From [Phialemoniopsis] sp. UDSM-2020 (taxonomy: Eukaryota; Ascomycota; Sordariomycetes; Thyridiales; Thyridiaceae): a DNA stretch of 64,000 nt. The position numbers and the translations under genes are program-made. Positions 9,899 to 20,234 of this stretch are shown in pieces. Positions within the stretch are counted from its first letter, which is position 1; every line of letters starts with the position of its first letter. The stretch spans positions 4,092,001 through 4,156,000 of the forward strand of contig JAEILZ010000005.1 of assembly GCA_018873225.1 (NCBI GenBank), in the 5' to 3' direction. Below the pieces are notes generated by a model. That model did not search any database. It saw only the letters and a list, made by a program, of their open reading frames with translations, and was not told where the DNA came from.

Positions 9899-12469
9899 AT
9901 GGCCGGCCTCTCCCGTCTGGTCCTCCTGGGCCTGACGCTGCTGCTCGCCAATCCCTCGGCGGCAGCGCGCGAGCGCCTGAGCATCAATCGAGGATGGCGC
10001 TTCCAGCGCTTCACGGAGAGCCCCGACAACATCACATACACACAGCTCAAGGACTGGATGCTCTACACCTCGAACGAGTTTGCCGTCGACTCGCCGCACG
10101 ACAAGCCCTCCGGCACCCCGCCCGGGCAAGATGTCCAGTACGTGCAGGCGTCATTCGACGACAGCGCCTGGGAGGCGGTCAACCTGCCGCATGACTGGGC
10201 CATCAAGGGGCCCTTCAATGCGCCGCACGTCCCCGGCGCCATGGGCAGGTTGCCGATCGATGGTGTGGGGTGGTACCGGTCCACGCTCAAGTTCTCTGAG
10301 GGCGATGCGGACAAGACTATCTTCCTGGACATCGACGGTGCCATGTCTTACTCGGCAGTGTGGCTGAACGGCGAATTGGTGGGCGGCTGGGCGAACGGCT
10401 ACGCCTCGTACCGACTGGACCTCACGCCGCATATCAAGACTGGCGAGGATAACGTGCTGGCTATCCGGCTTGACAACCCTAACAAATCGTCTCGATGGTA
10501 CACGGGCGCTGGTCTCTATCGCAACGTGTGGTTGACCAAGGTCGACACGGCCCATGTGAGCCAGTTCGGCACCTACATAACCACACCCGAGGTCTCGGCC
10601 GAGTCGGCGACTGTCGATCTTGTCGTCGAGGTGGAGAATAAGGGCAAAGCGAGCAGGAAACTTGATGTGAAGACTGAGGTCCATGTCTTTGATGCTACAA
10701 CGGGCAAGGCTAGCGGCGAAGCCGTGGCTACCTTCATGTCGCAGAGTCTCGAGGTGGAAGCTGGGTCAAAGCAATCAGTTAATGGTTCAGCAACAGTCGC
10801 CAATCCTCAACTGTGGGGTCCGCCGCCTACGCAAAAGCCAAACCTTTATGTCGCAGTCACAACATTGACCTGCGACGGCGAGGAGATTGACCGATACGAA
10901 ACCCAGTTTGGCATCCGACACGTTAGCTACGATCCCAACCACGGCGTCTCCGTCAACGGACAGGCGGTGCGCATCCAAGGCTCCTGCAACCATCACGACC
11001 ACGGCTCGCTGGGCGCGGCGTTCCACAAGCGTGCTGCGCAGAGACAACTTGAGATCCTGCGGGACATGGGCAACAATGCCCTGCGCACATCCCACAACCC
11101 ACCTGCTCCGGAACTGCTTGATCTATCTGACGAGATGGGCATGCTGGTCCTTGACGAGCACTTTGATGTGTGGAATATCAAGAAGCTGGACAATGACTAC
11201 AACAAGCTCTTCGCCGATTGGCACGAGCGAGATCTGCGGAACCTAGTGCGCCGGGATCGAAACCATCCCTCTGTCATCTCTTGGGGCTACGGCAATGAGG
11301 TCCGCGAGCAGCTGACAGCTGATGGGCATGACATCGCACAAGGACTACAGGACATTGTAGACTCAGAGGACCCCACAAGGCAGACGACCGCGGGAATGAA
11401 CTCGGCCCCTCCAGGAAGTGGTGTCGCCGATGTAGCGGAAATCGTCGGCCTGAACTACCAAGGCGAGGGCCACAACTCGACACAGGGCAACTTTGACGAG
11501 TTCCACTCGACCTACCCAAACAAGATGATCTGGACCACCGAGAGCGCCTCAGCCTACAGTACGAGGGGAACGTACCTCTTCCCGGTCTTCCCCGGCAACA
11601 CCACCTACGTTGAGGACGGAGACGGCCTCGACGAGGAGAACATGTACGTCAGCGCCTACGAGCTCTACGCTGCGGGCTGGGGCTCCTCGGCGGACAAGGT
11701 GTTTGAGCAGCAGGACCGTCACCCTTACGTCGCGGGCGAGTTCATCTGGGCCGGCTTCGACTACCTCGGCGAGCCATCGCCCTTTGACGATGCGCGCAGT
11801 TCGTACTTTGGGTCGATCGACCTCGCTGGCTTCCCCAAGGATCGGTTCTATCTCTATCAGGCGCGCTGGCGGCCCGAGCTGCCAATGGTGCACATTCTTC
11901 CGCACTGGACGTGGCCCGAGAGGGAAGGCGAGGTGACGCCTGTGCACGTCTTTACTACGGGTGACGAGGCGGAGCTCTTTGTCAATGGCAAGTCTGCCGG
12001 TCGGCAGAAGAAGGAGGAGTATCATTATCGTCTGCGCTGGGACAATGTTACATACACTCCGGGTAGCCTCCGGGTGGTGGCTTACAAGGATGGCAAGCAG
12101 TGGGCTACCGAGATCGTGCGTACAGCTAAGGAGGCCAAGAAGGTCAGCATGACGGCCGACAGGACTACGATCCAGGGAGACGGGTATGATCTGTCGTACA
12201 TTACTGTGTCGGTGGTGGACAGGTGCGGCACCGTGGTGCCGAGGGCAAACGACACTATTACTTTCTCGATTGAGGGGCCTGGAGAGATTGTCAGCACCGA
12301 CAATGGTGATCCGACCGACATGACTGCGTTCCCGTCTCTGGAGCGAAAAACATTTAGTGGGAAGGCTCTGGTTGTGGTACGCAGTGAGGAGGGCAAATCT
12401 GGTGAAGTGGTTGTGTCGGCTGCTGCGGAGGGATTGAAGGGAGGCAAAGTGGTCTTGAATGTGGTGTAG
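9899..12469 (+). CDS. secreted glycoside hydrolase family 2 (beta-galactosidase-like)
   Basis: Hydrolyses a terminal beta-linked sugar, most likely galactoside or a related residue, outside the cell. A single intronless frame gives 856 aa. A signal peptide is evident (a hydrophobic LVLLGLTLLLA core, cleavage near residue 23). The GH2 architecture follows: sugar-binding jelly roll (about 25-205, with LPHDWAIKGPF), immunoglobulin-like domain (about 210-320), then the TIM barrel. The acid/base is Glu467 in WGYGNEV and the nucleophile is Glu548 in IWTTES. A DUF4982-like and a second beta-sandwich domain make up the C terminus (about 690-856), typical of fungal and Bacteroides-like GH2 enzymes of this length. 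Sugar specificity (galactoside, glucuronide or mannoside) cannot be fixed by eye. Confidence 0.93.
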   Translation: MAGLSRLVLLGLTLLLANPSAAARERLSINRGWRFQRFTESPDNITYTQLKDWMLYTSNEFAVDSPHDKPSGTPPGQDVQYVQASFDDSAWEAVNLPHDWAIKGPFNAPHVPGAMGRLPIDGVGWYRSTLKFSEGDADKTIFLDIDGAMSYSAVWLNGELVGGWANGYASYRLDLTPHIKTGEDNVLAIRLDNPNKSSRWYTGAGLYRNVWLTKVDTAHVSQFGTYITTPEVSAESATVDLVVEVENKGKASRKLDVKTEVHVFDATTGKASGEAVATFMSQSLEVEAGSKQSVNGSATVANPQLWGPPPTQKPNLYVAVTTLTCDGEEIDRYETQFGIRHVSYDPNHGVSVNGQAVRIQGSCNHHDHGSLGAAFHKRAAQRQLEILRDMGNNALRTSHNPPAPELLDLSDEMGMLVLDEHFDVWNIKKLDNDYNKLFADWHERDLRNLVRRDRNHPSVISWGYGNEVREQLTADGHDIAQGLQDIVDSEDPTRQTTAGMNSAPPGSGVADVAEIVGLNYQGEGHNSTQGNFDEFHSTYPNKMIWTTESASAYSTRGTYLFPVFPGNTTYVEDGDGLDEENMYVSAYELYAAGWGSSADKVFEQQDRHPYVAGEFIWAGFDYLGEPSPFDDARSSYFGSIDLAGFPKDRFYLYQARWRPELPMVHILPHWTWPEREGEVTPVHVFTTGDEAELFVNGKSAGRQKKEEYHYRLRWDNVTYTPGSLRVVAYKDGKQWATEIVRTAKEAKKVSMTADRTTIQGDGYDLSYITVSVVDRCGTVVPRANDTITFSIEGPGEIVSTDNGDPTDMTAFPSLERKTFSGKALVVVRSEEGKSGEVVVSAAAEGLKGGKVVLNVV

Positions 12470-13003
12470 GGGCAGTCATGCAACAAATGCAAAATTCGGA
12501 GTCAAAAACAAACAGAGAAAGAATTCATGAGTTGCATTTTCTAAGTTTCCTACTTGTAGTGCCATCAAAGCTATCTTGTCCATCTCTGATAAAAAGTGCA
12601 GGGAGAAGGGAGCTTGCCTCGTGCCCATCGGTTTTCCTCTGACGTCCAATGTTCAAACTGCTCGTCGTTGACACCACGGAAAGTCTGAGTCTTTCTACTC
12701 TTCCAACACCAACTTCCCTCTCATCAGCAGAACAACTCTCTTTTTCCACTGAGACTCAAATCACTTTTTCTTTGCAAGGTCATCACTTTGACTAAAGGCT
12801 AAGGAAATTCTGCAGTCTGACTCTACTACATCTGATCTCACACTTCTTTCACCCTACCTAACATTCCCATCCACACCCATCTTGTCTCCTCCAACATCCC
12901 AGCTTCCTTTCCACACCCACCACTCTCTCTCATCCCAGCAACATCCCACAATATCCTCCATCTCCCAGCAACATACTCTGTACTCCAGCACAGATCGCTC
13001 AAG
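12470..13003. other. intergenic region with pyrimidine-rich promoter
   Basis: The right half (about 12,830-12,990) is a strongly CT-rich tract on the + strand just before the next start codon, as is usual for highly expressed fungal genes. It contains short near-repeats of CCCAGCAACAT (about 12,935-12,975). No gene is visible. Confidence 0.55.
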
Positions 13004-13567
13004 ATGTCGGCTACCCCTAAGAAGACCGCTGGTGGCGAGCAGAACAAGAAGAACCCTCACGGTCTCACCGCGAACGAGCTGTCGATCGCTGCCGCTCTGT
13101 TCCTCTCGAGCAAGAATGGCGAGATCAACGTAAGTAGACCACTGACAGTAAAGCATTCTCTTCATGCTTCACGTTCGCTTGCTCTCTTGAATTTAGCGAT
13201 AGTGGCACTAACATTCTTTTCTTAAATCTAGGTTGACTACGACAAGTTCGCCATCAATGGTGGCTACTCCAACGCGCACTCGGCGCGCGTCTCCATCAAC
13301 GGTGCCCTGAAGAAGTTCCGGGGCATCATGGCGGACGGCGAGGAGGCCAGCCCGTCTGCCACCCCGAAGGCCAAGGCCACCCCTACCAAGCGCAAGGCCA
13401 AGGTTAAGGCCAACGCTGCCGACGAGGACCTGCCGGGTCTCATGAAGAAGCGTGCCAAGAAGGTCAAGGAGGAGACTTTCGAGGAGGAGTTCAAGGAGGA
13501 TTTCAAGGACAGCGTCAAGGAGGAGGACGATCTTGACGAGGAGGATCAGGAGCAGCTCGAGATCTAG
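13004..13567 (+). CDS. small fungal protein with Myb/histone-like helical N-terminal domain and acidic tail
   Basis: Two exons (13004-13129, 13232-13567) join across a 102-nt intron (GTAAGT donor, CACTAACA branch, CTAG acceptor) to give 153 aa. Residues 20-75 (LTANELSIAAALF... then VDYDKFAINGGYSN) match a short helical pattern common in small fungal nuclear proteins and thought to bind DNA. A Lys/Ala/Pro-rich linker follows (TPKAKATPTKRKAKVKA), and the tail is very acidic (EEEFKEDF...EEDDLDEEDQEQ). The charge layout resembles a histone-H1-like or chromatin accessory protein. Function is inferred from composition only. Codon use is strongly biased, which together with the CT-rich promoter suggests high expression. 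Confidence 0.85.
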
Positions 13568-14123
13568 ACATCTCACCACATGTGTTTTCCGACTTTCTTC
13601 ATGACTGGCTAGACTCACATTGCTCTATGTGAGGTCTCGAGATACTTGACAGGCATCGATGCCATCAATGCTACAATGACACTTGACCACATTTTCACAA
13701 TTGCATGCGTGATCACGAACAAACGGCTGTCCCGAGAAATGCGAGTAAATGGGTCTCGATTTGGAGCTGCAGTGCCAAGCGTCGGGGAACCGGCATCTAG
13801 AATTATGTGACTTGGGTTCCTAACATCATTAGCCGGCATTTCCCATATGAGATTGCTAGCCCAGTAAGTCGCTTTGTGGGGCGACGGCATCCGATACATC
13901 AGATGCTCTCGAATCAGACCACCTTCTCTGCCATAGACAGCTTTTGACCCATAAACACAGCACACCTGCCTGACATTTCCATTCCTGCAAGCTGCAAAAC
14001 CATAGACTTATCCATCTAGAGACTGCTTTGTGCGTTACATCTAAAAGAAGAACCCGAAGCATCGATTGAACTTTGCACATCGCCACCACCACCACCACCA
14101 CCACCACCGCAAGCATCGCCGCC
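13568..14123. other. intergenic region containing a short trinucleotide repeat
   Basis: It holds the 3' flank of the small nuclear-type protein and the leader of the dehydrogenase-like gene. The only structure is the (CCA)8 tract listed separately. Confidence 0.5.
14083..14106 (+). repeat. (CCA)8 microsatellite
   Basis: Eight perfect CCA units lie 18 nt before the ATG at 14124. The tract is in frame with the gene and open upstream from a TTG at 14073, so if translation began upstream it would encode a poly-Thr run; the ATG makes it 5' leader instead. Confidence 0.8.
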
Positions 14124-15224
14124 ATGACTGCGCCCATGGTACCCACCCAACTGACCGCCGTCGCCTTCTCTCGGGGTGCCGGCGGAGTTCTCCAGACAGC
14201 GAAGGTGCTTTCGGCAGCTATCACAACAAGAATCATACGCATTCCCAGGAGCAGCACACCGTCGCAACGCGCCAAAATACACACATCCCCGCGAAGGGCC
14301 CTGCCTCTCACCACATCCACCGCACTCACGCCAGCACCAGCTCGCCTGCGTAATCTACCTTCATCACTCATCTCACCCCTCAGCACTTCCCGCCAGCTGT
14401 CCACAGCCCCAGCTGAAGCATCCACCTGGACGCCCCCGACGCCCGAAGACGCCGAGAAGCGGCCCGTCCTCATCATCGGCGCGGGCAACCTGGGCCGCCG
14501 CATGGCCACCATGTGGGCCTCGACGGGCCGCCCCGTGATCCTGCACGACGCGTCGGAGCTCGCGCTGCTCTCGGCCGTCGAGTACATCGGCGACGAGCTG
14601 ACCGTCTGGTGCGCCGAGGAGGGCACCCACCCGGGCCACGTGCACACCGTGTCCGGCGACCTGGCCGCGGCGTGCGGCGCCTCGGTCGGCGACGGTCTCC
14701 GGCCCTGGATGGCCGTCGAGGCCGTGCCCGAGGACCTGGCGCTCAAGCGCCGCATCCTCGGCGAGGCGGAGCGCCTGCTGCCGGCCGATTGTCTCTTGGC
14801 GTCCAACTCGAGCAGCTACCGCACGGCCGAGATGGTTGGTCCAGACGGCGTGTCGGACCCGCGGCGCCTGCTGAGCACGTACTACTACTACATGTCGCCC
14901 TACCACCGATTCGTCGAGCTCATGTCCTCCGGATCGACGGCGCCCGAGGTCTTTCCATTTCTGAAGGAGCAGATGTCGCGCGTCAGCCTGCGGCCGATCG
15001 TGCTGCCGCCGCACGTGCAGTACAACGGGTTCGTGTTCAACCGCATCTGGGAGGCGATCCGCGGGGAGACGCTGCGGGTCGTGAGCGAGGGCCACGTGCG
15101 GCCCGAGGACATTGACGAGCTGTTTAGGGACTTCTTCCGGGCCGAGGTGGGGCCGTGCGGCAAGATGGGACTGGACCTGGCGGGCAAGGGGAAGAAGAAG
15201 TCTGCCGGTGAGAGGGGGTTTTGA
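14124..15224 (+). CDS. 3-hydroxyacyl-CoA dehydrogenase-like NAD-binding protein, probably mitochondrial
   Basis: An NAD-dependent dehydrogenase of the 3-hydroxyacyl-CoA type, 366 aa from the ATG at 14124. The first ~105 residues are Ser/Thr/Arg-rich with almost no acid residues, like a mitochondrial presequence. The Rossmann domain starts at about 115 with VLIIGAGNLGRRMATMW and an acidic residue closing strand 2 (VILHD). The catalytic-domain signatures are weaker: SNSSSYRTAEM, PYHRFVELM, NGFVFNRIWEAIRGE. The protein ends soon after the GPCGKM motif with a Lys-rich AGKGKKKSAGERGF tail, where relatives usually continue with a VGLD-type helix and some 40 more residues. Either this is a lineage-specific truncation or the last part has been lost by mutation. 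Confidence 0.8.
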   Translation: MTAPMVPTQLTAVAFSRGAGGVLQTAKVLSAAITTRIIRIPRSSTPSQRAKIHTSPRRALPLTTSTALTPAPARLRNLPSSLISPLSTSRQLSTAPAEASTWTPPTPEDAEKRPVLIIGAGNLGRRMATMWASTGRPVILHDASELALLSAVEYIGDELTVWCAEEGTHPGHVHTVSGDLAAACGASVGDGLRPWMAVEAVPEDLALKRRILGEAERLLPADCLLASNSSSYRTAEMVGPDGVSDPRRLLSTYYYYMSPYHRFVELMSSGSTAPEVFPFLKEQMSRVSLRPIVLPPHVQYNGFVFNRIWEAIRGETLRVVSEGHVRPEDIDELFRDFFRAEVGPCGKMGLDLAGKGKKKSAGERGF

Positions 15225-15755
15225 GAGGGCGGACTGTGAAAAGACCTTCTGGACGAATTAGTCTGGTGGAGGGCGTACATAGAGTGATCAGCGGTTATCA
15301 CATCGGAGGCACAGCAATACCTCGAATACCATTCAAGATCCCATGCTTCGCTCGTACCTGTTGTGAATCCCATGGTAAACCGCCGCCAAGCCAACCGTAT
15401 CTGCTTTAGAGCTCGAAATTGTCAGCCATGCATTGAAAGTTCGTCCGGCCAACTACAGTCGCTGATGTCATAGGCCAGGTTCAGCAAGCTTCAGACCCAA
15501 TGGACCCTGAACAGGGCGCTGAAGACGCTAAAAGCGGGAGCTAAGGCACGCCAGCTCCGGGCCTGGCCTACCAACTGTCAGAATTGGCAGACGAGAGATG
15601 CAACACGATCGTCATTTTGGCATGAAGGGCGCGGGGTTGACATGCTCTGCCTAGGAGCATATAATTCAGAGTATCTGCCATAGCGGAAAATGCTCTCGTG
15701 AAAATTCCCACTCTGCTACTTGAAAGCACCCCCATTATCTAACCGACACACCAAG
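15225..15755. other. intergenic region upstream of the GFA gene
   Basis: It holds the 3' flank of the dehydrogenase-like gene and a TATA box (15660) for the next gene. Nothing else stands out. Confidence 0.5.
15660..15665 (+). promoter_or_regulatory. TATA box of the GFA-family gene
   Basis: TATAAT lies 91 bp before the ATG at 15756. Confidence 0.4.
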
Positions 15756-16367
15756 ATGGCCACCACTGAAGACAATTTCCCCAAGCCCAAATTCATCGAG
15801 GGCGGCTGCCTCTGCGGCGCACTGAGGTATCGCGTCGACTTTGACATTGACAAACACCAATTCCTCAAGCGCGTACGTATCAGTTCCCCCGAATGAGCCA
15901 GACCCCAAGCAAAGCTAACAAATGAAACATCAAAGTCCGGCTCCTGCCAATGCACCCAGTGCCGCCGCCAAACAGGCTCCTTCTTCATGCCCTGGCACGG
16001 CGTCGGCCCGGCCTCGACGGGCAGCACCTTCCGCTTCACCTCTCCGACGGACAAGCTGCGCAGCTACAAGGCCTCGGCGGCCGGCAAGCGCGTCTTCTGC
16101 GCCGGCTGCGGCAGCCAGATCTACTGGACCGAGGAGGGCCGCGGCGACGGCGAGTACCACTCGATCAACCTCGGCACCGTCGACCCCCTGTACCTCTGGG
16201 GCGAGGGCGCGGGCGAGGGCAACGACGTGCCCGAGGGCGGGTATAGCCGGGCGCTCGCCGCGGGGGGCAAGAATGAGTGGTGCGGCAATGAGATCAAGGG
16301 CGTTACGGACGATATGCCGTGGCTGCTTAAGGGGAAGAGGACGCGCGGGGACGAGAAGGATGGGTGA
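15756..16367 (+). CDS. GFA (glutathione-dependent formaldehyde-activating enzyme) family zinc protein
   Basis: Two exons (15756-15872, 15936-16367) give 182 aa. The intron has a GTACGT donor, an AGCTAACA branch and an AAAG acceptor. The zinc ligands of the GFA fold are all visible: GGCLCGALRY (CxC), CQCTQCRR (CxxC after the intron) and FCAGCGSQIYW (CxxC). Members of this family are structurally zinc-binding; the founding enzyme was linked to S-hydroxymethylglutathione formation, but most fungal members have no proven substrate. The ending (DMPWLLKGKR) is typical of fungal homologues. It is cytosolic by lack of a signal. Confidence 0.92.
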
Positions 16368-16500
16368 CTGGGGGGCTTGAGGATAGGAGTTCTCGGATAT
16401 GGTGTGCTGGACACCAGGGACTCATTACTTTATGCATCTTTGCCCGTCCTTTTCTCATACAATGGGATTGGGGAGAAAGAGAACTGGAATAGTCTAGTTT

Positions 16501-18034
16501 CTACAGTTCTGTCATCTCTTCAAAATGGTCTGTTGGTACATGCTGCTTCGTGAAACGCGACTTGGGCTTGCCCTCGACTCTCTCCCTCCAGATTCGAACC
16601 ATGTTGTAAAGTGATTCGGGCTGGTCGTATGGTGCCTAATTGCTGTTAGCTGTTCTATCCCGAAGGAAATAAGAGGAGATTCCAACTCACCATATGTCCA
16701 GCACCAGTCAATTCCACATAATGAAGCCCGTCCACCGCCTTGGTGCGCCCAGCAGACTCACCCTTGCCGTTCTTCCACGGCAGCTCCTCATATGGCAGTG
16801 CTCTGAACTGCGCATGCCGCGTCCACTGGAGGCCATCGAGTAACCTCCTCACGCCGACTGCGTTGACCACCCAATCCTGTATGCCAACATAGTACAGAAC
16901 ATCGACATCTGGATCCTCCAGCAGAGATGTCAGGGCTGGAACCGAGCTCATGGCTACGTCGCCCGACCTCGTAAAAGCGTCCCATATGGCATCGCTTTGC
17001 AAGGAGAACTTGATCTCGTGGTCCGCAGTCTTCGTCTCGGCAGCAATCTCCAGCGTCTCTCTGACCTCGTACGAGTTGAGCCAGCTCGACATGTGGTCCG
17101 CGATGTCGTAGCACTGGCCCGGTGCGCGGCACCGCTTGGCGCGGTTGTATCGATCCGCGAGCGTCTGGTCCACGACGAACCACAGCTTCTCCGAGCAGAA
17201 CTTGTACGCGGCCAGGCATATGATTTCGTCTGTGTTGTCGTCGCAGGCCTGAGCCAGCCGCTCGCACCTGTCTACGGATGCTTGCATCGACTCGCAAACC
17301 GTCTCGTTGAATATTGGCGGGATGCCGTCAAGGGTGTAGCATCCCACGTCGTAGAGAGTAGGCAATTGCGCCTTGAGGTTGCTCAGTCCGTTGCCGACCA
17401 TGATGGATTTCAGTGGAATCTTGTCTTCAGCTGCGACCTGTTTGTTGTACTCTAGAACCGCAGCAGCGTACTCGGGCACATATCGTCCTGCATAACTCTC
17501 TCCGGCGATATACACTGGACTGTCTCGCAGCTCGGGGAATGCGTCGGGGAAGAGGCGCAGTGCACGAATAAAGTCGACTGCTGACTCTTTCGAGTGCTTT
17601 GGGAAGGGCACACTGGCATTGGACTTGTACGAGTAGCCCACCCCGACAGGCTGGTCGAGGTAGATGACGTTGTAGAAGTCGGTCCAGGAACGCTCGTTGT
17701 AAATAGTCGATGTGTTGGTCTCCGGGTCCATGATGCACGGCCCGTGCTCGCCGAACTGACCCATCATAGACGTGCCTCCCGGGCCGCCCTGCAGCCAGAT
17801 CATGAGCGGTGCCGGGTCGGGGCTCCGGGTAGGCTGGTACCAGTAAAACAGGTGCTTGTCGCCAATATCGGCCCAGCCGGTGTAGTGGTCGGTGCCGCCA
17901 TTGCAGAGGGTGCCGTTGGGGAACCTCTTGAATCGGATCAAATCTTGGGAGCTACTATACCTGGAAGGAACTGTGGTGTATGCAGCTTGGCTCGCGGCAG
18001 CAAGAATGGCAAGGAATAAAGAGTGTAGCTGCAT
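16501..18034 (-). CDS. secreted serine carboxypeptidase S10 (first copy)
   Basis: Removes C-terminal residues from peptides, probably outside the cell or in the vacuole. Two exons (18034-16691, 16635-16501) give 492 aa; the intron falls right after the catalytic GAGHM, and exon 2 supplies the usual PYDQPE helix and tail. A signal peptide is present (hydrophobic FLAILAAASQAA). The catalytic triad is Ser180 in GESYAGRYVP, Asp387 in GIQDWVVN and His447 in GAGHM. The oxyanion segment reads GGPGGTSM, with Thr where most relatives have Ser. Several Cys pairs and N-glycosylation sequons (NGT, NTS, NAS, NET) fit a secreted glycoprotein. It is head-to-head with the second S10 gene across 471 bp. Confidence 0.95.
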
Positions 18035-18505
18035 TGTGGAAGATGTTGCTATGTGATGTTCAGCCTAATGATCCCGGGCCTTCAGTCGTAGTCCATGTTG
18101 ATCAGCCACGCACCTGGCTTGTATATGTTCCCAGCAGTACCACAAAACGTGATAACGATAGACGCTTCATCTTCTCCCTTCCTCGATGTTGCATCTCGAC
18201 CAGCGGTGGAGTGTGGGTCGTGTTGCATGCTGCAGGTGGTGGTGTTGGCTGCAGGCGCTCCCACATACCAAGTTGGGCCTAGCCTTGTCGATGACCCCGG
18301 CACCTTCAAAGCTCCCACCAACATTCACGGCTTATCTCTCGATCGCTCGGTGCGACGGCCCTCTTCTAACCAAGAACAGTCGTAGGCATCTTTGTCCGCC
18401 TAGGCTTCTCCTCAGCATAATACCTAGCGCTTCTGTGCAGCGAGGGTTCTTCGTTGTGTGAGACGCACTGCCAGTCCATTCTTTGAGCTTACGAATACCC
18501 ACAAC
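18035..18505. promoter_or_regulatory. bidirectional promoter between two S10 carboxypeptidase genes
   Basis: The two start codons face away from each other, so both promoters must lie in these 471 bp. I see no strong TATA box; pyrimidine-rich patches lie toward the right-hand gene. Shared regulation is an inference from the layout. Confidence 0.55.
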
Positions 18506-20109
18506 ATGGCTCTTCGTCGTCTGCTCCTCTCCGGGGTTCTGGGCCTGGCCTCCACTTTCCTGGCCTCCGCATCCCTGATAGTACCCCGTGGTGCGGAGCT
18601 GCAGCAGGCCTACCTCGCCGGCCAGACCTTCGTCAAACAGCTACAGATCCCTCTCAGCCGCGATGACTACCACTCCACTGAGCTTTTCAAGGCTGGAGAG
18701 TTCACCAAGCACGAGCAAGACGGTGATGTCTGTAAGACGAATGGTGAGCGGCAGTGGACCGGCACAGTCGATGTCACGGACCAGAGGCGCCTCTTCTACT
18801 GGTTCTTTGAGAGTCGCAATGATCCTGAAAATGACCCAGTCATCTTGTGGCTAAACGGGTGAGTCCATCAGGCAATCACTCGCTATGGACAATCACTGAC
18901 TTTCATTAAGAGGTCCTGGCGGCTCGTCCATGATGGGCCTGTTCACCGAAATGGGTCCATGTAGAGTCACAAATGATAGCAGCGATACCGTGCCAAACCC
19001 TCACAGCTGGAATAACAATGCCTCGCTTCTCTTCATAGACCAGCCAGCTGGCACGGGTCTCTCGTCTCTGGCGAAAGGAGCCCCGTACCCAAAAACAGAT
19101 GAGGAGTCTGCCGTCGACTTGTCTTACTTCATCAAGACGTTCTTTGGCCAGATCTTCCCCGAGCGCTCCAAGCTGCCCCTCCACATCGCAGGAGAGAGCT
19201 ACGGCGGACATTACGTGCCCACCTTTATCGACAATATCCTCGCCGACCGCGCGAGGAACTCGCGGGACGCCTACCATGGAAACATCAGCTCCATCATTCT
19301 TGTCAATGCGATATTCGACATGACTGCTCCAGCCGTCGGCACGTGGGAGCTTCTCTGCTCTGCGTTCCGCGGCGAGGTCTTCAACAAGACAGTCTGCGAC
19401 AAGATTGCCGTGGCCATGCCCGAGTGCGAGCAGCTGGGGCGTGATTGTCGGCGGACAGAAGACGGTAACATCTGCATGGTGGCGTCCATGTACTGCGGGA
19501 CGGAAATCGAGTCGTTCTATCAGGCTGAGGAGCTAGCGGGCAATCGAAGTCCATATAACAGTAAGTCAATCACTAAGGTTCTGGGCTCGACCATGCATTG
19601 GATCCGCTGACATGCTCACAGTCCATCTCCCATGCACTAACCAACCCTTCTGCTGGGACGAGACGATTGGCAACTACTCCACCTACATCTCCCAGCCCAA
19701 GATCATCAAAGCACTACACTTCCCGCCCGACTTTCACTTTCAAGCTGTTAACCTCGACCTCAACTTCGGGTTTGCCAGGAGTGGCTCCATCTTCAAGACG
19801 AGGTACCCGCACCTGACCAGGATCCTCGAGTCAAACATCCGGGTTCTAGCTCTCAATGGGAACGAGGACTACATCGTCAACACTCCCGGTCAGATTTGGG
19901 CATACGATACACTTCCTTGGAGCGGCCAGGCCCAGTACCGCACGGCGAAATGGCAGACGTGGGGAGAAGACGAGGGCATCTGGAAGCAGAGCAAGGACAA
20001 GAGACTGGTGTTTGTGGGGATTGACGGTGCGGGCCATGCCGCTCCCGGTGATCAGGGCGAGTTGTCGGCTGATATAATCCAGCAGTGGATTGCTGGATGG
20101 AATATTTAG
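18506..20109 (+). CDS. secreted serine carboxypeptidase S10 (second copy)
   Basis: Three exons (18506-18858, 18911-19560, 19622-20109) give 496 aa. Intron 1 interrupts the oxyanion motif (WLNG|GPGGSS) and ends in an AAG acceptor; intron 2 ends in CACAG. The signal peptide spans about residues 1-22. The catalytic triad is Ser214 in [10 protein letters not shown], Asp in NGNEDYIVN and His in [11 protein letters not shown] pro-region-like segment (about 25-75) precedes the peptidase body, as in several fungal S10 enzymes. It is divergent enough from the neighbouring copy, including different intron positions, that the two are not a recent tandem duplicate. Confidence 0.95.
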
Positions 20110-20234
20110 GGTCAGTGATACCAGGCGTTGTTGGGCCATGGTACGCAGTCAGTGTCTTGAGCAGTCAGGTCCACCAGGAATGCAAACAGCACGGCATAGG
20201 TCGAATTGATAGTTTTAATTCACATCCATGTACT

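Noticed and set aside
14083..14106. Poly-Thr N terminus encoded by the (CCA)8 tract
   Set aside because: It requires a non-ATG start; the ATG at 14,124 is downstream of the tract.
14373..15115. Long frames on both strands within the dehydrogenase-like gene
   Set aside because: High GC makes all frames open; only the called frame shows Rossmann and dehydrogenase motifs.
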